Source of the DNA: a virus
Virus record (IMG/VR): IMGVR_UViG_3300028920_000269
Coordinates: 1-23,816 of that record
Reading direction: 5' to 3' (one strand)
DNA: 23,816 bases
In this document: positions 14,091 to 21,385 of the stretch, one piece after another
Numbering within the stretch: the stretch's first letter is position 1
How the letters are laid out: the number at the start of each line of letters is the position of its first letter
Translations under genes and position numbers: made by a program
The notes under the pieces: generated by a model
Told to the model about the DNA's origin: nothing
Databases searched by the model: none
Seen by the model: the letters and a program-made list of their open reading frames with translations, nothing else

Positions 14091-14570
14091 ATGTTAGACG
14101 CAGGATTGAGATTTACAGCCGCAGGCGGGGACACTGTCACAGGGTCTGCAAACGCCGCAACGACATCACTGACAAATGTAATCGACATGTGGGAAACCAG
14201 TTCCACTAACCCGAACACGGACGCTTGGGACAGCGCGAAACTGCCTGAACTTGGCGGGATGACTCTCAATGTCGAAGTTGATACCGCGATTACCAGCACT
14301 ACAGCCGGGGCCGGGATCATTACTTTTCACCTGACATCACATACAGCCGCAGGCGTTTCAGCCGGTACATCCATTGCTTCACTTCCGCTGAACGGGTCAA
14401 CGACCCTTGCCGTGGACGAGGCTATCGGTGTAAGAAAGAGCCTGACGCTGCCGGATGGTTTTACCGTTCCATCCCGTTATCTTGGAGTGACCAGGGTAAT
14501 TTCCGGCCAGACAATTTCCGCCGGGGCGGTGCATGTGTTTCTGACCAAAGGCGCGGACGTACCGGGCTAA
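14091..14570 (+). CDS. capsid cement/decoration protein (Bbp16-like)
   Basis: The 159-aa protein begins MLDAGLRFTAAGG and has TNVIDMW, GMTLNVEVDTAITST and a C-terminal beta strand. This is the layout of Bbp16-type cement proteins, which bind the outside of the capsid at its local axes and stabilise it. It directly follows the major capsid gene, as in BPP-1. It is very rich in Thr, Ala and Gly and has no cysteine. A hairpin follows it at 14595. Confidence 0.7.
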   Translation: MLDAGLRFTAAGGDTVTGSANAATTSLTNVIDMWETSSTNPNTDAWDSAKLPELGGMTLNVEVDTAITSTTAGAGIITFHLTSHTAAGVSAGTSIASLPLNGSTTLAVDEAIGVRKSLTLPDGFTVPSRYLGVTRVISGQTISAGAVHVFLTKGADVPG

Positions 14571-14594
14571 TGACGTAAACATTAATAAATAAAC

Positions 14595-14626
14595 AATCCG
14601 GCCTCGGTTAATTCTGAGGCCGGATT
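14595..14626 (+). terminator. intra-operon hairpin after the cement gene
   Basis: AATCCGGCCTC (14595-14605) and GAGGCCGGATT (14616-14626) are exact 11-bp inverted repeats with a 10-base loop. Only TTTA follows, and the ribosome site of the next gene is 7 bases beyond. It is a leaky terminator or an RNA-stabilising stem that would keep capsid and cement mRNA in excess over downstream fibre genes. Confidence 0.7.
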
Positions 14627-14642
14627 TACCACAGGAGGAATT

Positions 14643-14876
14643 ATGGCTACAATCGTGTTGCAGGGAATAGCGGACGAAGGGAAATATCCGAGTGCGGATG
14701 ACATGAGGCATTCAGCTCCGCCTATTGACGCGGATCAGTATTATCATTTTGTGCAAAAAACAGCCGTTACCGCGGGAAGTGGCGTAACATCTGCGGTTAT
14801 CTGTGATCTGTATGTCCACAAGAGTATAACCACTACAACGGCTGACACTCACACAATCACATTTCAGGGCGCGTAA
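14643..14876 (+). CDS. small virion-type protein of unknown function
   Basis: The 77-aa product starts after CAGGAGGAATT. It is Thr/Ala-rich with alternating strands (GSGVTSAVICDLYVHKSITTTTADTHTITFQG). I recognise no family. Its place between cement and the Cys-rich gene in the late operon suggests a structural or decoration role. Confidence 0.55.
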   Translation: MATIVLQGIADEGKYPSADDMRHSAPPIDADQYYHFVQKTAVTAGSGVTSAVICDLYVHKSITTTTADTHTITFQGA

Positions 14877-14877
14877 T

Positions 14878-15627
14878 ATGTTTAAACAGCTTGCATCCCT
14901 TGACGTTGTTCGGATGATCGGCAATTCTTTATCGGCTCAGGGTTGGGTAATCGACAGGGATTTGGGGAAATATACCTGTAAGGGTAGAGCGTTCCACGAC
15001 CCGACAAAGCGTTGGATTTACGTCAACCCTGTGCCTGATTCTGCCTGCCCGTTTTATCAGACATTTGTTGAGTGCTGTAATTTTATACCGAGCCACTGCC
15101 TGAATTGCTGGAAAGTGGTGGTCAAGCCGCGGACTCTTTACGAGCTGGTTAGGGTTTACGAGTTCCAGAAAGATTTTGTGGAAGGCCGGATCGGCAAGGG
15201 GCATTACTGCAAATGCGGTGTTGAGCCGAGACAGCACGTCAACCAGCATTACGGCGCGTATTTCTATTGCAAGAGCCAGGAACATGGTCTGCATCGGTAT
15301 GAACAGGTAAGATCGGCAGTGAACGGCATAGACACGGAAATCCCGGTAACGCTGAAACGGTACTGCACCGAGTTTGAATTATCTTGCGGCCCGTCTGACA
15401 AATACCAGCGACAGCCGGATCATGACATTATCGAAGCAGAGATTTTGAAAGCGGTTGATTTAGAGCCGTTCAGGGGTCAATACCTTCAGCCTGATTTTTT
15501 AGTCAGACATATATTGTATCAGTGGGTAATGTTCGCATGGGATCGGAAAGACCCGACTGTCAACCTTTTTAATGATGACGAGCCTATTTTCCCGCCGTCA
15601 GTAACCTATCATGAGGAATCAAAATGA
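14878..15627 (+). CDS. cysteine-rich 249-aa protein of unknown function
   Basis: The protein has eleven cysteines, mostly in the first 170 residues: Cys34, 57, 66, 67, 74, 77, 111, 113, 131, 163 and 170. ECCNFIPSHCLNCWKVVVKP (65-84) holds a CC/HCxxC group and HYCKCG (109-114) a second one, followed by HVNQHYGAYFYCKS and a regular helix. This arrangement could bind zinc or an Fe-S cluster. I recall similar unassigned proteins in marine podoviruses, encoded near the capsid genes, but know no function. No signal peptide or membrane span is present. The end overlaps the next gene by ATGA. Confidence 0.65.
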   Translation: MFKQLASLDVVRMIGNSLSAQGWVIDRDLGKYTCKGRAFHDPTKRWIYVNPVPDSACPFYQTFVECCNFIPSHCLNCWKVVVKPRTLYELVRVYEFQKDFVEGRIGKGHYCKCGVEPRQHVNQHYGAYFYCKSQEHGLHRYEQVRSAVNGIDTEIPVTLKRYCTEFELSCGPSDKYQRQPDHDIIEAEILKAVDLEPFRGQYLQPDFLVRHILYQWVMFAWDRKDPTVNLFNDDEPIFPPSVTYHEESK

Positions 15628-16142
15628 AAAAATATCGTTGCATAACCGCATGTTTCAGAAATTCAAAGTTTTTCAATCCGGGCGAGCTGTTACCTGAAGG
15701 CATGGAGCCTGGTGAACACTTCGCATTGGTTGATGATGGCGTGAAGATCGAACAATCTGAAAAACCTATTATTCGCGTTTCAGGTGATGACCCCAGGTCA
15801 ACTATACAGATCATTGCAGACTTGAAAGACAAATACGGGATTAATGTTCCTGACACGGCTTCGAAGCGTGAAGCGTTCGACGCATGGGTGAGAGCTGAAC
15901 AGAAAGCCGCGCCAAAGAAAGAAACGCCTAAAGAGTATGTTGCTCCGGTTCCTTCAAAACGGTTTGCAGACATGACGCCTGACGAGGCCATGAACATGAA
16001 AAGTTACGAGATTACGGCCCAGGTAGAAAAAATGTACGGCGTTGAGTTGAGACATGCCGGAGTTAAGAAAGAGGACCTTTTGGCAAAGGCGGCAGAGATT
16101 GAAAAAGAATGGCTTGAGAAGCGACGCCGGGGAATAGTTTAG
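15624..16142 (+). CDS. protein with HeH/SAP-like motifs
   Basis: The 172-aa product has a short beta N-terminus (YRCITACFRNSKFFNPGELL) and two helix-extended-loop-helix-like segments: STIQIIADLKDKYGINVPDTAS (59-80) and MKSYEITAQVEKMYGVELRH (124-143, continued GVKKEDLLAKA). A Pro/Lys linker separates them. HeH/SAP domains bind DNA, and the first 30 residues match head-closure-like phage proteins, so a head completion or DNA-anchoring role is a reasonable guess. It is the last gene before the AT-rich cassette. Confidence 0.55.
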   Translation: MKKYRCITACFRNSKFFNPGELLPEGMEPGEHFALVDDGVKIEQSEKPIIRVSGDDPRSTIQIIADLKDKYGINVPDTASKREAFDAWVRAEQKAAPKKETPKEYVAPVPSKRFADMTPDEAMNMKSYEITAQVEKMYGVELRHAGVKKEDLLAKAAEIEKEWLEKRRRGIV

Positions 16143-16151
16143 AGGTTAAAA

Positions 16152-16178
16152 ATGGCACTCGTAAAACACACAGGTTAA
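16152..16178 (+). other. 8-codon ORF, possible remnant of a displaced gene
   Basis: GAGGT precedes ATG at 16152, which opens a reading frame of MALVKHTG and TAA, ending 3 bases before the next start. It has the look of a gene start cut short. It lies at the point where base composition falls. It could also be a leader peptide or chance. Confidence 0.3.
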
Positions 16179-16181
16179 ATA

Positions 16182-16619
16182 ATGGCTGAATTTTTACTAT
16201 TCAATAAAGATCATTGGACAAAGGGCAAGCCTGAAGAAACTCAAGAAAAGTTCTTGGGTTGCTACAAAAAGGGCGATGTTGTCGAAGTCCGTGAGGATGG
16301 ATACTGGGACACAAGGGGTTTTAACAAAAAAGCTTTCTGTGTGATTAAGATTCCAAAAATGCCCCTTAAAGATGCTCAGAAATATATGGGGCCATTAGAG
16401 GTTCCTGATGGAATTGAATATATAAATGATGAACCATTTCCAAAATACAAGATAGTTGCCACCAGAAAGTATCGGTTTGATGTTACAGAACCAAATAAAA
16501 CTCCTGGATTAAAAGCAGAGTTCTCAAAAATTGAAGACATTGACGGCATGGAGAAGACTGAAGAAACTTATCTGGATTGGGCACCTTCAAAATTAACAGC
16601 AGTAGAGGTTAGTAAATAA
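16182..16619 (+). CDS. 145-aa phage protein of unknown function
   Basis: The protein includes GDVVEVREDGYWDTRGF and FCVIKIPKM, a pattern I know from unassigned phage proteins encoded next to fibre or tail genes. It has no membrane span or signal. The C-terminal half is Lys/Glu-rich and ends WAPSKLTAVEVSK. The overlap TAATG with the next gene couples both. It is AT-richer than the genes before it, which marks it as the first member of an imported segment. Confidence 0.55.
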   Translation: MAEFLLFNKDHWTKGKPEETQEKFLGCYKKGDVVEVREDGYWDTRGFNKKAFCVIKIPKMPLKDAQKYMGPLEVPDGIEYINDEPFPKYKIVATRKYRFDVTEPNKTPGLKAEFSKIEDIDGMEKTEETYLDWAPSKLTAVEVSK

Positions 16620-17644
16620 TGGCTGAAATTGTAAGATACGTTGACCCTGATGCAACTGGAACAGGCGATGGTGAGTCTTGGGAAAATGCTTATACTTCTT
16701 TAAATGCGTGTGAGGCGGCAGAAGAACAAGACCTCACTGACGGTGATGGTGATATTTTTATAGTATATTGCCGGGCATCAAGCGGTACGGCTGATACTAT
16801 TGCTGTTGCATTTCAGAATTTTACAACAAGTGAAACTTGTACGGTAAACATAATAGGGGATAATACTATCGGCAAATGGAATACTTCTGCTTATAGACTT
16901 TCTATTGATGATGCCGATGCATTTACTCTTACTAATATTAATTATGCAAATGTTAATAATTTACAAATTGAAGTTACAGGGGCAACCGGAACAAATCGTT
17001 CAGTACTTCTTTGTTTGTTTTGGGGTTCACCTGGACCAAAATTAACTAATATTGATAGTTGTATATTTAAAGGGAATAATGGCAATGTTTGTGCTTACCC
17101 ATTAAACGACCCTTTTAGTGATAATGATGGAAATATAGTAGTAAAAAACAGTATATTCTATGAATTAAACGTTTCTGATATTGGATGTTGTATTATAAAT
17201 TCTAATTCAGCTAATTTTTATAATTGTGTATTTACTGATAATCATACGGGTTTCCGTTTGATTGGTGGTTCTGCTACATTAACAAACTGTGTTTTATTTA
17301 ATAATACTGATGATATTATTGGATCACCTACAATCGCGTATTCAGCTGGTGATGATGCTGATTTTTCATCTGGCACTGGCAATATTCAATGGACAAACGG
17401 TGCAACCGATTGGGCGGCTAATTTCACAAATTACGCTACAGGTGATTTTTCAGTAAAAGACACTGATGCAGACATATATCATGCTGGAACGGATGTGGGT
17501 ATTGATACAGATATAATCGGAACATCATGGAATGACCCACCAAGCATTGGAGCCTTTGAATATGTTAGTGGCGAGCCACCGGCAGAAGATATATGGAAAG
17601 GCGGACGTTGGCAATACTATCAAGATATTTTTTTAAGGAATTAA
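16619..17644 (+). CDS. right-handed beta-helix (pectate-lyase-like) protein, candidate tailspike/adhesin
   Basis: The 341-aa product starts with YVDPDATGTGDGESWENAYTS, the entry motif of parallel beta-helix proteins. It then repeats short rungs with Asn ladders: FTLTNINYANVNNLQIE, KLTNIDSCIFKGNNGN, VVKNSIFYELN, NFYNCVFTDN, TLTNCVLFNN. It closes with DPPSIGAFEY, a common end signature of such domains. Beta-helix spikes bind or cut surface polysaccharides, and no obvious catalytic residues stand out. The last 20 residues (PPAEDIWKGGRWQYYQDIFL) form a possible docking peptide. The gene is strongly AT-rich and stands in the fibre region. Confidence 0.75.
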   Translation: MAEIVRYVDPDATGTGDGESWENAYTSLNACEAAEEQDLTDGDGDIFIVYCRASSGTADTIAVAFQNFTTSETCTVNIIGDNTIGKWNTSAYRLSIDDADAFTLTNINYANVNNLQIEVTGATGTNRSVLLCLFWGSPGPKLTNIDSCIFKGNNGNVCAYPLNDPFSDNDGNIVVKNSIFYELNVSDIGCCIINSNSANFYNCVFTDNHTGFRLIGGSATLTNCVLFNNTDDIIGSPTIAYSAGDDADFSSGTGNIQWTNGATDWAANFTNYATGDFSVKDTDADIYHAGTDVGIDTDIIGTSWNDPPSIGAFEYVSGEPPAEDIWKGGRWQYYQDIFLRN

Positions 17645-17645
17645 T

Positions 17646-19175
17646 ATGAAAGAATTTAAGCAAAATTCAAGCAATTCTGTTTTACTTGGTCCAATAGTTT
17701 ATGCTTCAGCAGGTGATAATGTAACGCCATATACATCTGGTGCTCTCACAACTGCTATTATACAGGTTCAAAAAGGGGTTGCTGGTTTTAGTAACGCTGA
17801 TAATTCTGCTGGTGCTGCACAGGCAAGGGGTTATTATCCCTGGACTGCATCATCGTCTGAATGTGATACTACAGGTGAACTTTTAGCAAGTGTTTCTCTG
17901 ACTGGATATATGCCTTATGAAAAACGAATTAATGTAATAACCCCAACGGCATATGCTGAGACATATAGCTCTAGTGTTTCAACGACAACAATCAATAATA
18001 ATCTTGTTTCAGTTGGAACCGACACCACTTCCATTATTGGGAATCTGGCATCCGCACAAACAGATATCACGGGCCTTACCGCCAATCTGACCTCAACATC
18101 AGCCGACGTGATTGAAATTCAAGCCAATGTAATTTCTATCGGAACCGACACCACCGGGATACCCGCATTGCAAGCCGATCTCACCAGCACTCAGGCAGAT
18201 GTTACCGGATTGATAGATCATATAACCACAACCGGAAACGCCACCACTGACAGTATTGAAACTGCAATTACAAACGCTCAGAACGCCATTAATACTGCCG
18301 GAAACGCTAATACAGATGCGCTTGAATTGGTTATCGCAACAACTGGTAATGCGACCACAGACGCAATCGAAACGGCTATCACCAATTCTCAAAATGCCGT
18401 AAATACCGCAGGCGACGCCAATACTGGCACAATCACAACCGCAATCTCAAACCTGAATGATCTTGGATCCGCTGGCGCCTATACAGCGGCAAATGCGGCA
18501 CTTATTGAGCTTCACCTTGATCACTTGTTGGCTGCCACTTATGATCCGGCAAGCAAACCTGGGGCAGCAGATGCCTTGTTGAATGAGATATTTGAGAATG
18601 ATGGTGGTGTATCAAGGTTTACAGCAAATGCGCTTGAGAATGCACCAACCAGTACAGCCGGGGCATTAACTGCTGACACCATTACTGACGCTATTTTAAA
18701 CGAAGTGCTTGCCGGGGCGCATACGGCAGGTGGTTCGACTGGTGAGGCTTTAATTCTTGCTGCTGCCGGTGGAGGACTTACCACAGCACAGGTTCAGGCA
18801 TCAGCAGCGGCGGCTTTAGATGCCTACGATCCTCCGACAAGGGCAGAATTAACCACTGATATCAATAGTGTAATTACAGCCGGTAACGCTAATACTGACG
18901 CACTTGAGCTTCATATTACTACCACCGGGGATGCAGTAACCGATAGTGTCGGAAGCGCAGCAATGGCCGAGGTTATAGAGCAAAACAGCGATGGTTCAGA
19001 CGTGACAGCCGGTGGCGCATTAAGATTATTATTAGCCGTTAATACGGGGCTTTCTACAGGAGGCGGGGGCACGACGTTATCTTTCAGGGATATAGGTAAC
19101 TCAAAAACTGTACTTTCTGTTGATGTTGACGCGGTCGGGAACAGGGTAGCGCTTAACACAAGGGATGAAACCTAA
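17646..19175 (+). CDS. fibre-like protein with N-terminal beta domain and coiled repeats
   Basis: The 509-aa product has three parts. Residues 1-105 form a beta-sandwich of the type seen in BPP-1-like fibre/adaptor proteins (LLGPIVYASAGDNVTP...GYYPWTASSSE). Residues 115-290 are Thr/Asn/Ala-rich repeats: GTDTTSI/GTDTTGI, and GNATTDSIETAITNAQNA and GNATTDAIETAITNSQNA spaced 37 residues apart, likely trimeric coiled rod. The last part has AGAHTAGGSTGEAL and a C-terminal SFRDIGNSKTVLSVDVDA domain. The first 340 bases are AT-rich and the rest are not, so the gene appears chimeric. It starts one base after the beta-helix gene and overlaps the next as TAATG. Receptor binding is inferred. Confidence 0.7.
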   Translation: MKEFKQNSSNSVLLGPIVYASAGDNVTPYTSGALTTAIIQVQKGVAGFSNADNSAGAAQARGYYPWTASSSECDTTGELLASVSLTGYMPYEKRINVITPTAYAETYSSSVSTTTINNNLVSVGTDTTSIIGNLASAQTDITGLTANLTSTSADVIEIQANVISIGTDTTGIPALQADLTSTQADVTGLIDHITTTGNATTDSIETAITNAQNAINTAGNANTDALELVIATTGNATTDAIETAITNSQNAVNTAGDANTGTITTAISNLNDLGSAGAYTAANAALIELHLDHLLAATYDPASKPGAADALLNEIFENDGGVSRFTANALENAPTSTAGALTADTITDAILNEVLAGAHTAGGSTGEALILAAAGGGLTTAQVQASAAAALDAYDPPTRAELTTDINSVITAGNANTDALELHITTTGDAVTDSVGSAAMAEVIEQNSDGSDVTAGGALRLLLAVNTGLSTGGGGTTLSFRDIGNSKTVLSVDVDAVGNRVALNTRDET

Positions 19176-19663
19176 TGGCATTGCAGACTCCTGGCTTTTG
19201 GCCTGACACTTTTTTCCCGGAAAATTTTTATGCCGATGATTTTTGGCCGGATTATGGTGCTGGGCAGTCTGGCGTAATCGCAATTGATTCAACCTCTATT
19301 GCTTACGCAGGCCAGGCGTTTAATGTCAATGCAGAAACATTTGTTTCAATTGCAGCGGCTTCAATGGCATACGCTGGTCAGACTACAAAAATAAATCAAT
19401 CGGTTGCTCCGGGCGTTGCGTCGATTGCATACGCCGGTGGAAACATGATTGCAAACATGAAAGAAATCGTGGCTATCGCAAGCACGGCAATGGCTTACGC
19501 CGGGCAGACTTTAAAAATAAATGTAATACTTGGAATAGGCAGCGCCTTAATTCGATACATTGGCAAAGCGCCAACAATAATATCGGCGGGTGTCGCTGAG
19601 GTGCTGAAAAAGAGTTCATATTTACTTGAAAAACGTAGAAGGAGGGAATCTCGCCATGACTAA
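19175..19663 (+). CDS. AYAGQ-repeat protein with aromatic N-terminus
   Basis: The 162-aa product opens with GFWPDTFFPENFYADDFWPD, an aromatic Trp/Phe-Pro series known from small phage proteins. It then has five copies of a 20-23-residue unit built on IAYAGQ: SIAYAGQAFNVN, SMAYAGQTTKIN, SIAYAGGNMIAN, AMAYAGQTLKIN and a degenerate LIRYIGKAPTI. A basic tail (KSSYLLEKRRRRESRHD) follows. The repeats would stack as short beta pairs. A minor virion part of the fibre assembly is likely from position. I know no function. Confidence 0.65.
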   Translation: MALQTPGFWPDTFFPENFYADDFWPDYGAGQSGVIAIDSTSIAYAGQAFNVNAETFVSIAAASMAYAGQTTKINQSVAPGVASIAYAGGNMIANMKEIVAIASTAMAYAGQTLKINVILGIGSALIRYIGKAPTIISAGVAEVLKKSSYLLEKRRRRESRHD

Positions 19664-19955
19664 ACTTTTCAGTTTTCTTCAAAATTTCATCAGCGACCCA
19701 GGGCCGGGCGCAGCCCCCGCAAGATCAGGAGCGCAGGGACACCCGATTGTTGTCAACCCGACCCCAAACACCAAGCAAATGCACTCAAGGAACTTGCAGC
19801 GGATGGAGCGCATTAAGCTTGCAATGAAAAAACTTGAGAAAAAGAAGCTTCGAAACAGCAGGGAATGGAAACTCTATCAACTTGAACTTGAACGCAGAAG
19901 GATTGCGGTAGAACATTACGAGCTGCTTAACGAAGGTAATGGAGGGCAAGCATAA
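19656..19955 (+). CDS. small basic coiled-coil protein
   Basis: ATG at 19656 has GAAGGAGGG in front and gives 99 residues, overlapping the previous gene by 8 bases. A Pro/Gly/Ala-rich N-terminal linker (SDPGPGAAPARSGAQGHP) precedes a long basic helix, ERIKLAMKKLEKKKLRNSRE...LELERRRIAVEHYELL. Such a helix could be a virion-internal or fibre-anchoring rod. No family is recognised. It overlaps the following gene as TAATG. Confidence 0.6.
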   Translation: MTKLFSFLQNFISDPGPGAAPARSGAQGHPIVVNPTPNTKQMHSRNLQRMERIKLAMKKLEKKKLRNSREWKLYQLELERRRIAVEHYELLNEGNGGQA

Positions 19956-20404
19956 TGGCGTGGGTAATCTTTTCAAAATTCATGGAAAACCAGGAAGATG
20001 GCGGAGCGATCAATCTTGATGGCGGCGGCGACACCCTGAAATGTATGTTGGTTGACGACACCCGCGCTCCGGTTGGAGCTACGGATGAAAGCATTGAAGA
20101 CATTGACGACAACGAGGTTGCCGGTGCTGGATATTCATCTGGCGGGGCTGCACTGGCAAACCAGTCTATCACGATGACAACCGACGGCGCTACTGTAACA
20201 TTTGATTGTGATAATATTACATGGTCGCAGGATACTGGCGGGTTTTCGACGGCGAGGTATGCGATACTTCTCAAAGAAACCGGCACTCCGGCAGACGACC
20301 GGGTAATATGTTACGCGGATCTTGGAGGCAACAAAGGCAATGTTGACGGTGATCTGACCATTGAAATGAACGCCGCAGGAATATTCACGAAGACCAAGAG
20401 TTAA
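19955..20404 (+). CDS. conserved phage structural protein, beta-rich
   Basis: The 149-aa product has the familiar phage pattern DTLKCMLVDD, IEDIDDNEVAGAGYSSGG, VTFDCDNITWSQDTGGFSTARYAILLKETG and RVICYADLGG, ending IEMNAAGIF. Homologs with this order are common in fibre/tail regions of phages of varied hosts and are assumed to be virion components, but no role is proven. It starts by TAATG overlap with the upstream gene. Confidence 0.7.
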   Translation: MAWVIFSKFMENQEDGGAINLDGGGDTLKCMLVDDTRAPVGATDESIEDIDDNEVAGAGYSSGGAALANQSITMTTDGATVTFDCDNITWSQDTGGFSTARYAILLKETGTPADDRVICYADLGGNKGNVDGDLTIEMNAAGIFTKTKS

Positions 20405-20419
20405 TGGAGGATAATTATC

Positions 20420-20794
20420 ATGTCTATTTTGGAAACACTGAAAACAGAAGTAACGGTCACAGGAACAGCGTCAACAAACACGACTTCCTTTGAAATGCCG
20501 AACTGGGCGTCATTTGCGGTTGCGCATATCCCTTCAATGACCGATGGGGCAATCGGACTTGAGGTCACTGTTGACGGTACGAATTATGCTCCAATGTTAA
20601 AACCAGACGGGTCAGCAGACCTTGTGGTTTGCGCTTCAGGGGCCGATCCTGCTGTCATTGATATCTCTGATCATGTTCGTGCGCTGCCGTCGTATAACGC
20701 GACTTATAACCCGGTAAAAGCACGTTTTACATGCGCGGCTCAAACTGCTGGCGCGTCTGTTACGCATACAGTAACTGTTTTTTTCAAGGAGTAG
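20420..20794 (+). CDS. small beta-sandwich virion-type protein
   Basis: The 124-aa protein follows TGGAGGATAATTATC. It consists of strands rich in Thr and Val (VTVTGTASTNTTSFEMP, TVDGTNYAPML, VTHTVTVFFKE), like carbohydrate-binding or decoration domains. No named family is recognised. It is 4 bases before the gp11-like gene and 15 bases after the preceding one, in the tail operon. Confidence 0.55.
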   Translation: MSILETLKTEVTVTGTASTNTTSFEMPNWASFAVAHIPSMTDGAIGLEVTVDGTNYAPMLKPDGSADLVVCASGADPAVIDISDHVRALPSYNATYNPVKARFTCAAQTAGASVTHTVTVFFKE

Positions 20795-20797
20795 CCA

Positions 20798-21382
20798 ATG
20801 GCTTCACAAACTCAAATTTGCAATATGGCGCTGATTGATATCGGGTCGAACGCTATCAACTCGATTGACGATGGTTCTGTAGAGGCTGACACCTGTGCAA
20901 CGATTTGGGATTTATTGCTGCTGGAAGTTCTTGAGGCGCATACCTGGAATTTTGCTAAAAAATGGGTCAGCCTTGCAGAGGACGCAACATATACGATGGT
21001 TGATTCAGCTTGGGATTATGCCTATTCGCTTCCAGCAGATTACGTCAGGATGAGCCGCATGGAGGATAAGTCGTATAATTACGAGATACGCGGGAACAAT
21101 CTGTTATTCACGGCTGACGAGTGCAACATTGAATATATTTGGAAAGTTACTGATACAACGACATTCCCGTCTCACTTTGTAAAGGCGCTCGTTGCGAGGT
21201 TAAGGCCAGCGCTTTATGCCAAGCTGTCAGGAAAAAACAAAGGCGAGTTTGACTGGATGAACGTTTACATTGCGACGCTGGACAATGCGCGTATGCTTGA
21301 CGGGCTTTCAGACAATCCGACGATGGCGAATAAAACGCGGCACACACAGGCGACAGACACATGGCTTGCAGCAAGGACTTGA
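20798..21382 (+). CDS. tail tubular protein A / gatekeeper (T7 gp11-like)
   Basis: The 194-aa product begins SQTQICNMALIDIGSNAINSIDD, then WDLLLLEVLEAHTWNFAKK and YSLPADYVRMSRM. This N-terminal order is the hallmark of T7 gp11-like adaptor proteins, which form the ring joining portal and nozzle and hold the DNA in the head. The middle GNNLLFTADECNIEYIWKV is typical too. It ends 3 bases before the gp12-like gene. Confidence 0.85.
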   Translation: MASQTQICNMALIDIGSNAINSIDDGSVEADTCATIWDLLLLEVLEAHTWNFAKKWVSLAEDATYTMVDSAWDYAYSLPADYVRMSRMEDKSYNYEIRGNNLLFTADECNIEYIWKVTDTTTFPSHFVKALVARLRPALYAKLSGKNKGEFDWMNVYIATLDNARMLDGLSDNPTMANKTRHTQATDTWLAART

Positions 21383-21385
21383 AAA

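Noticed and set aside
16619-20794. Diversity-generating retroelement variable repeat in the fibre genes
   Set aside because: No C-type lectin end, no reverse transcriptase and no paired template repeat are visible. The repeats in the 17646 gene are coiled-rod units.
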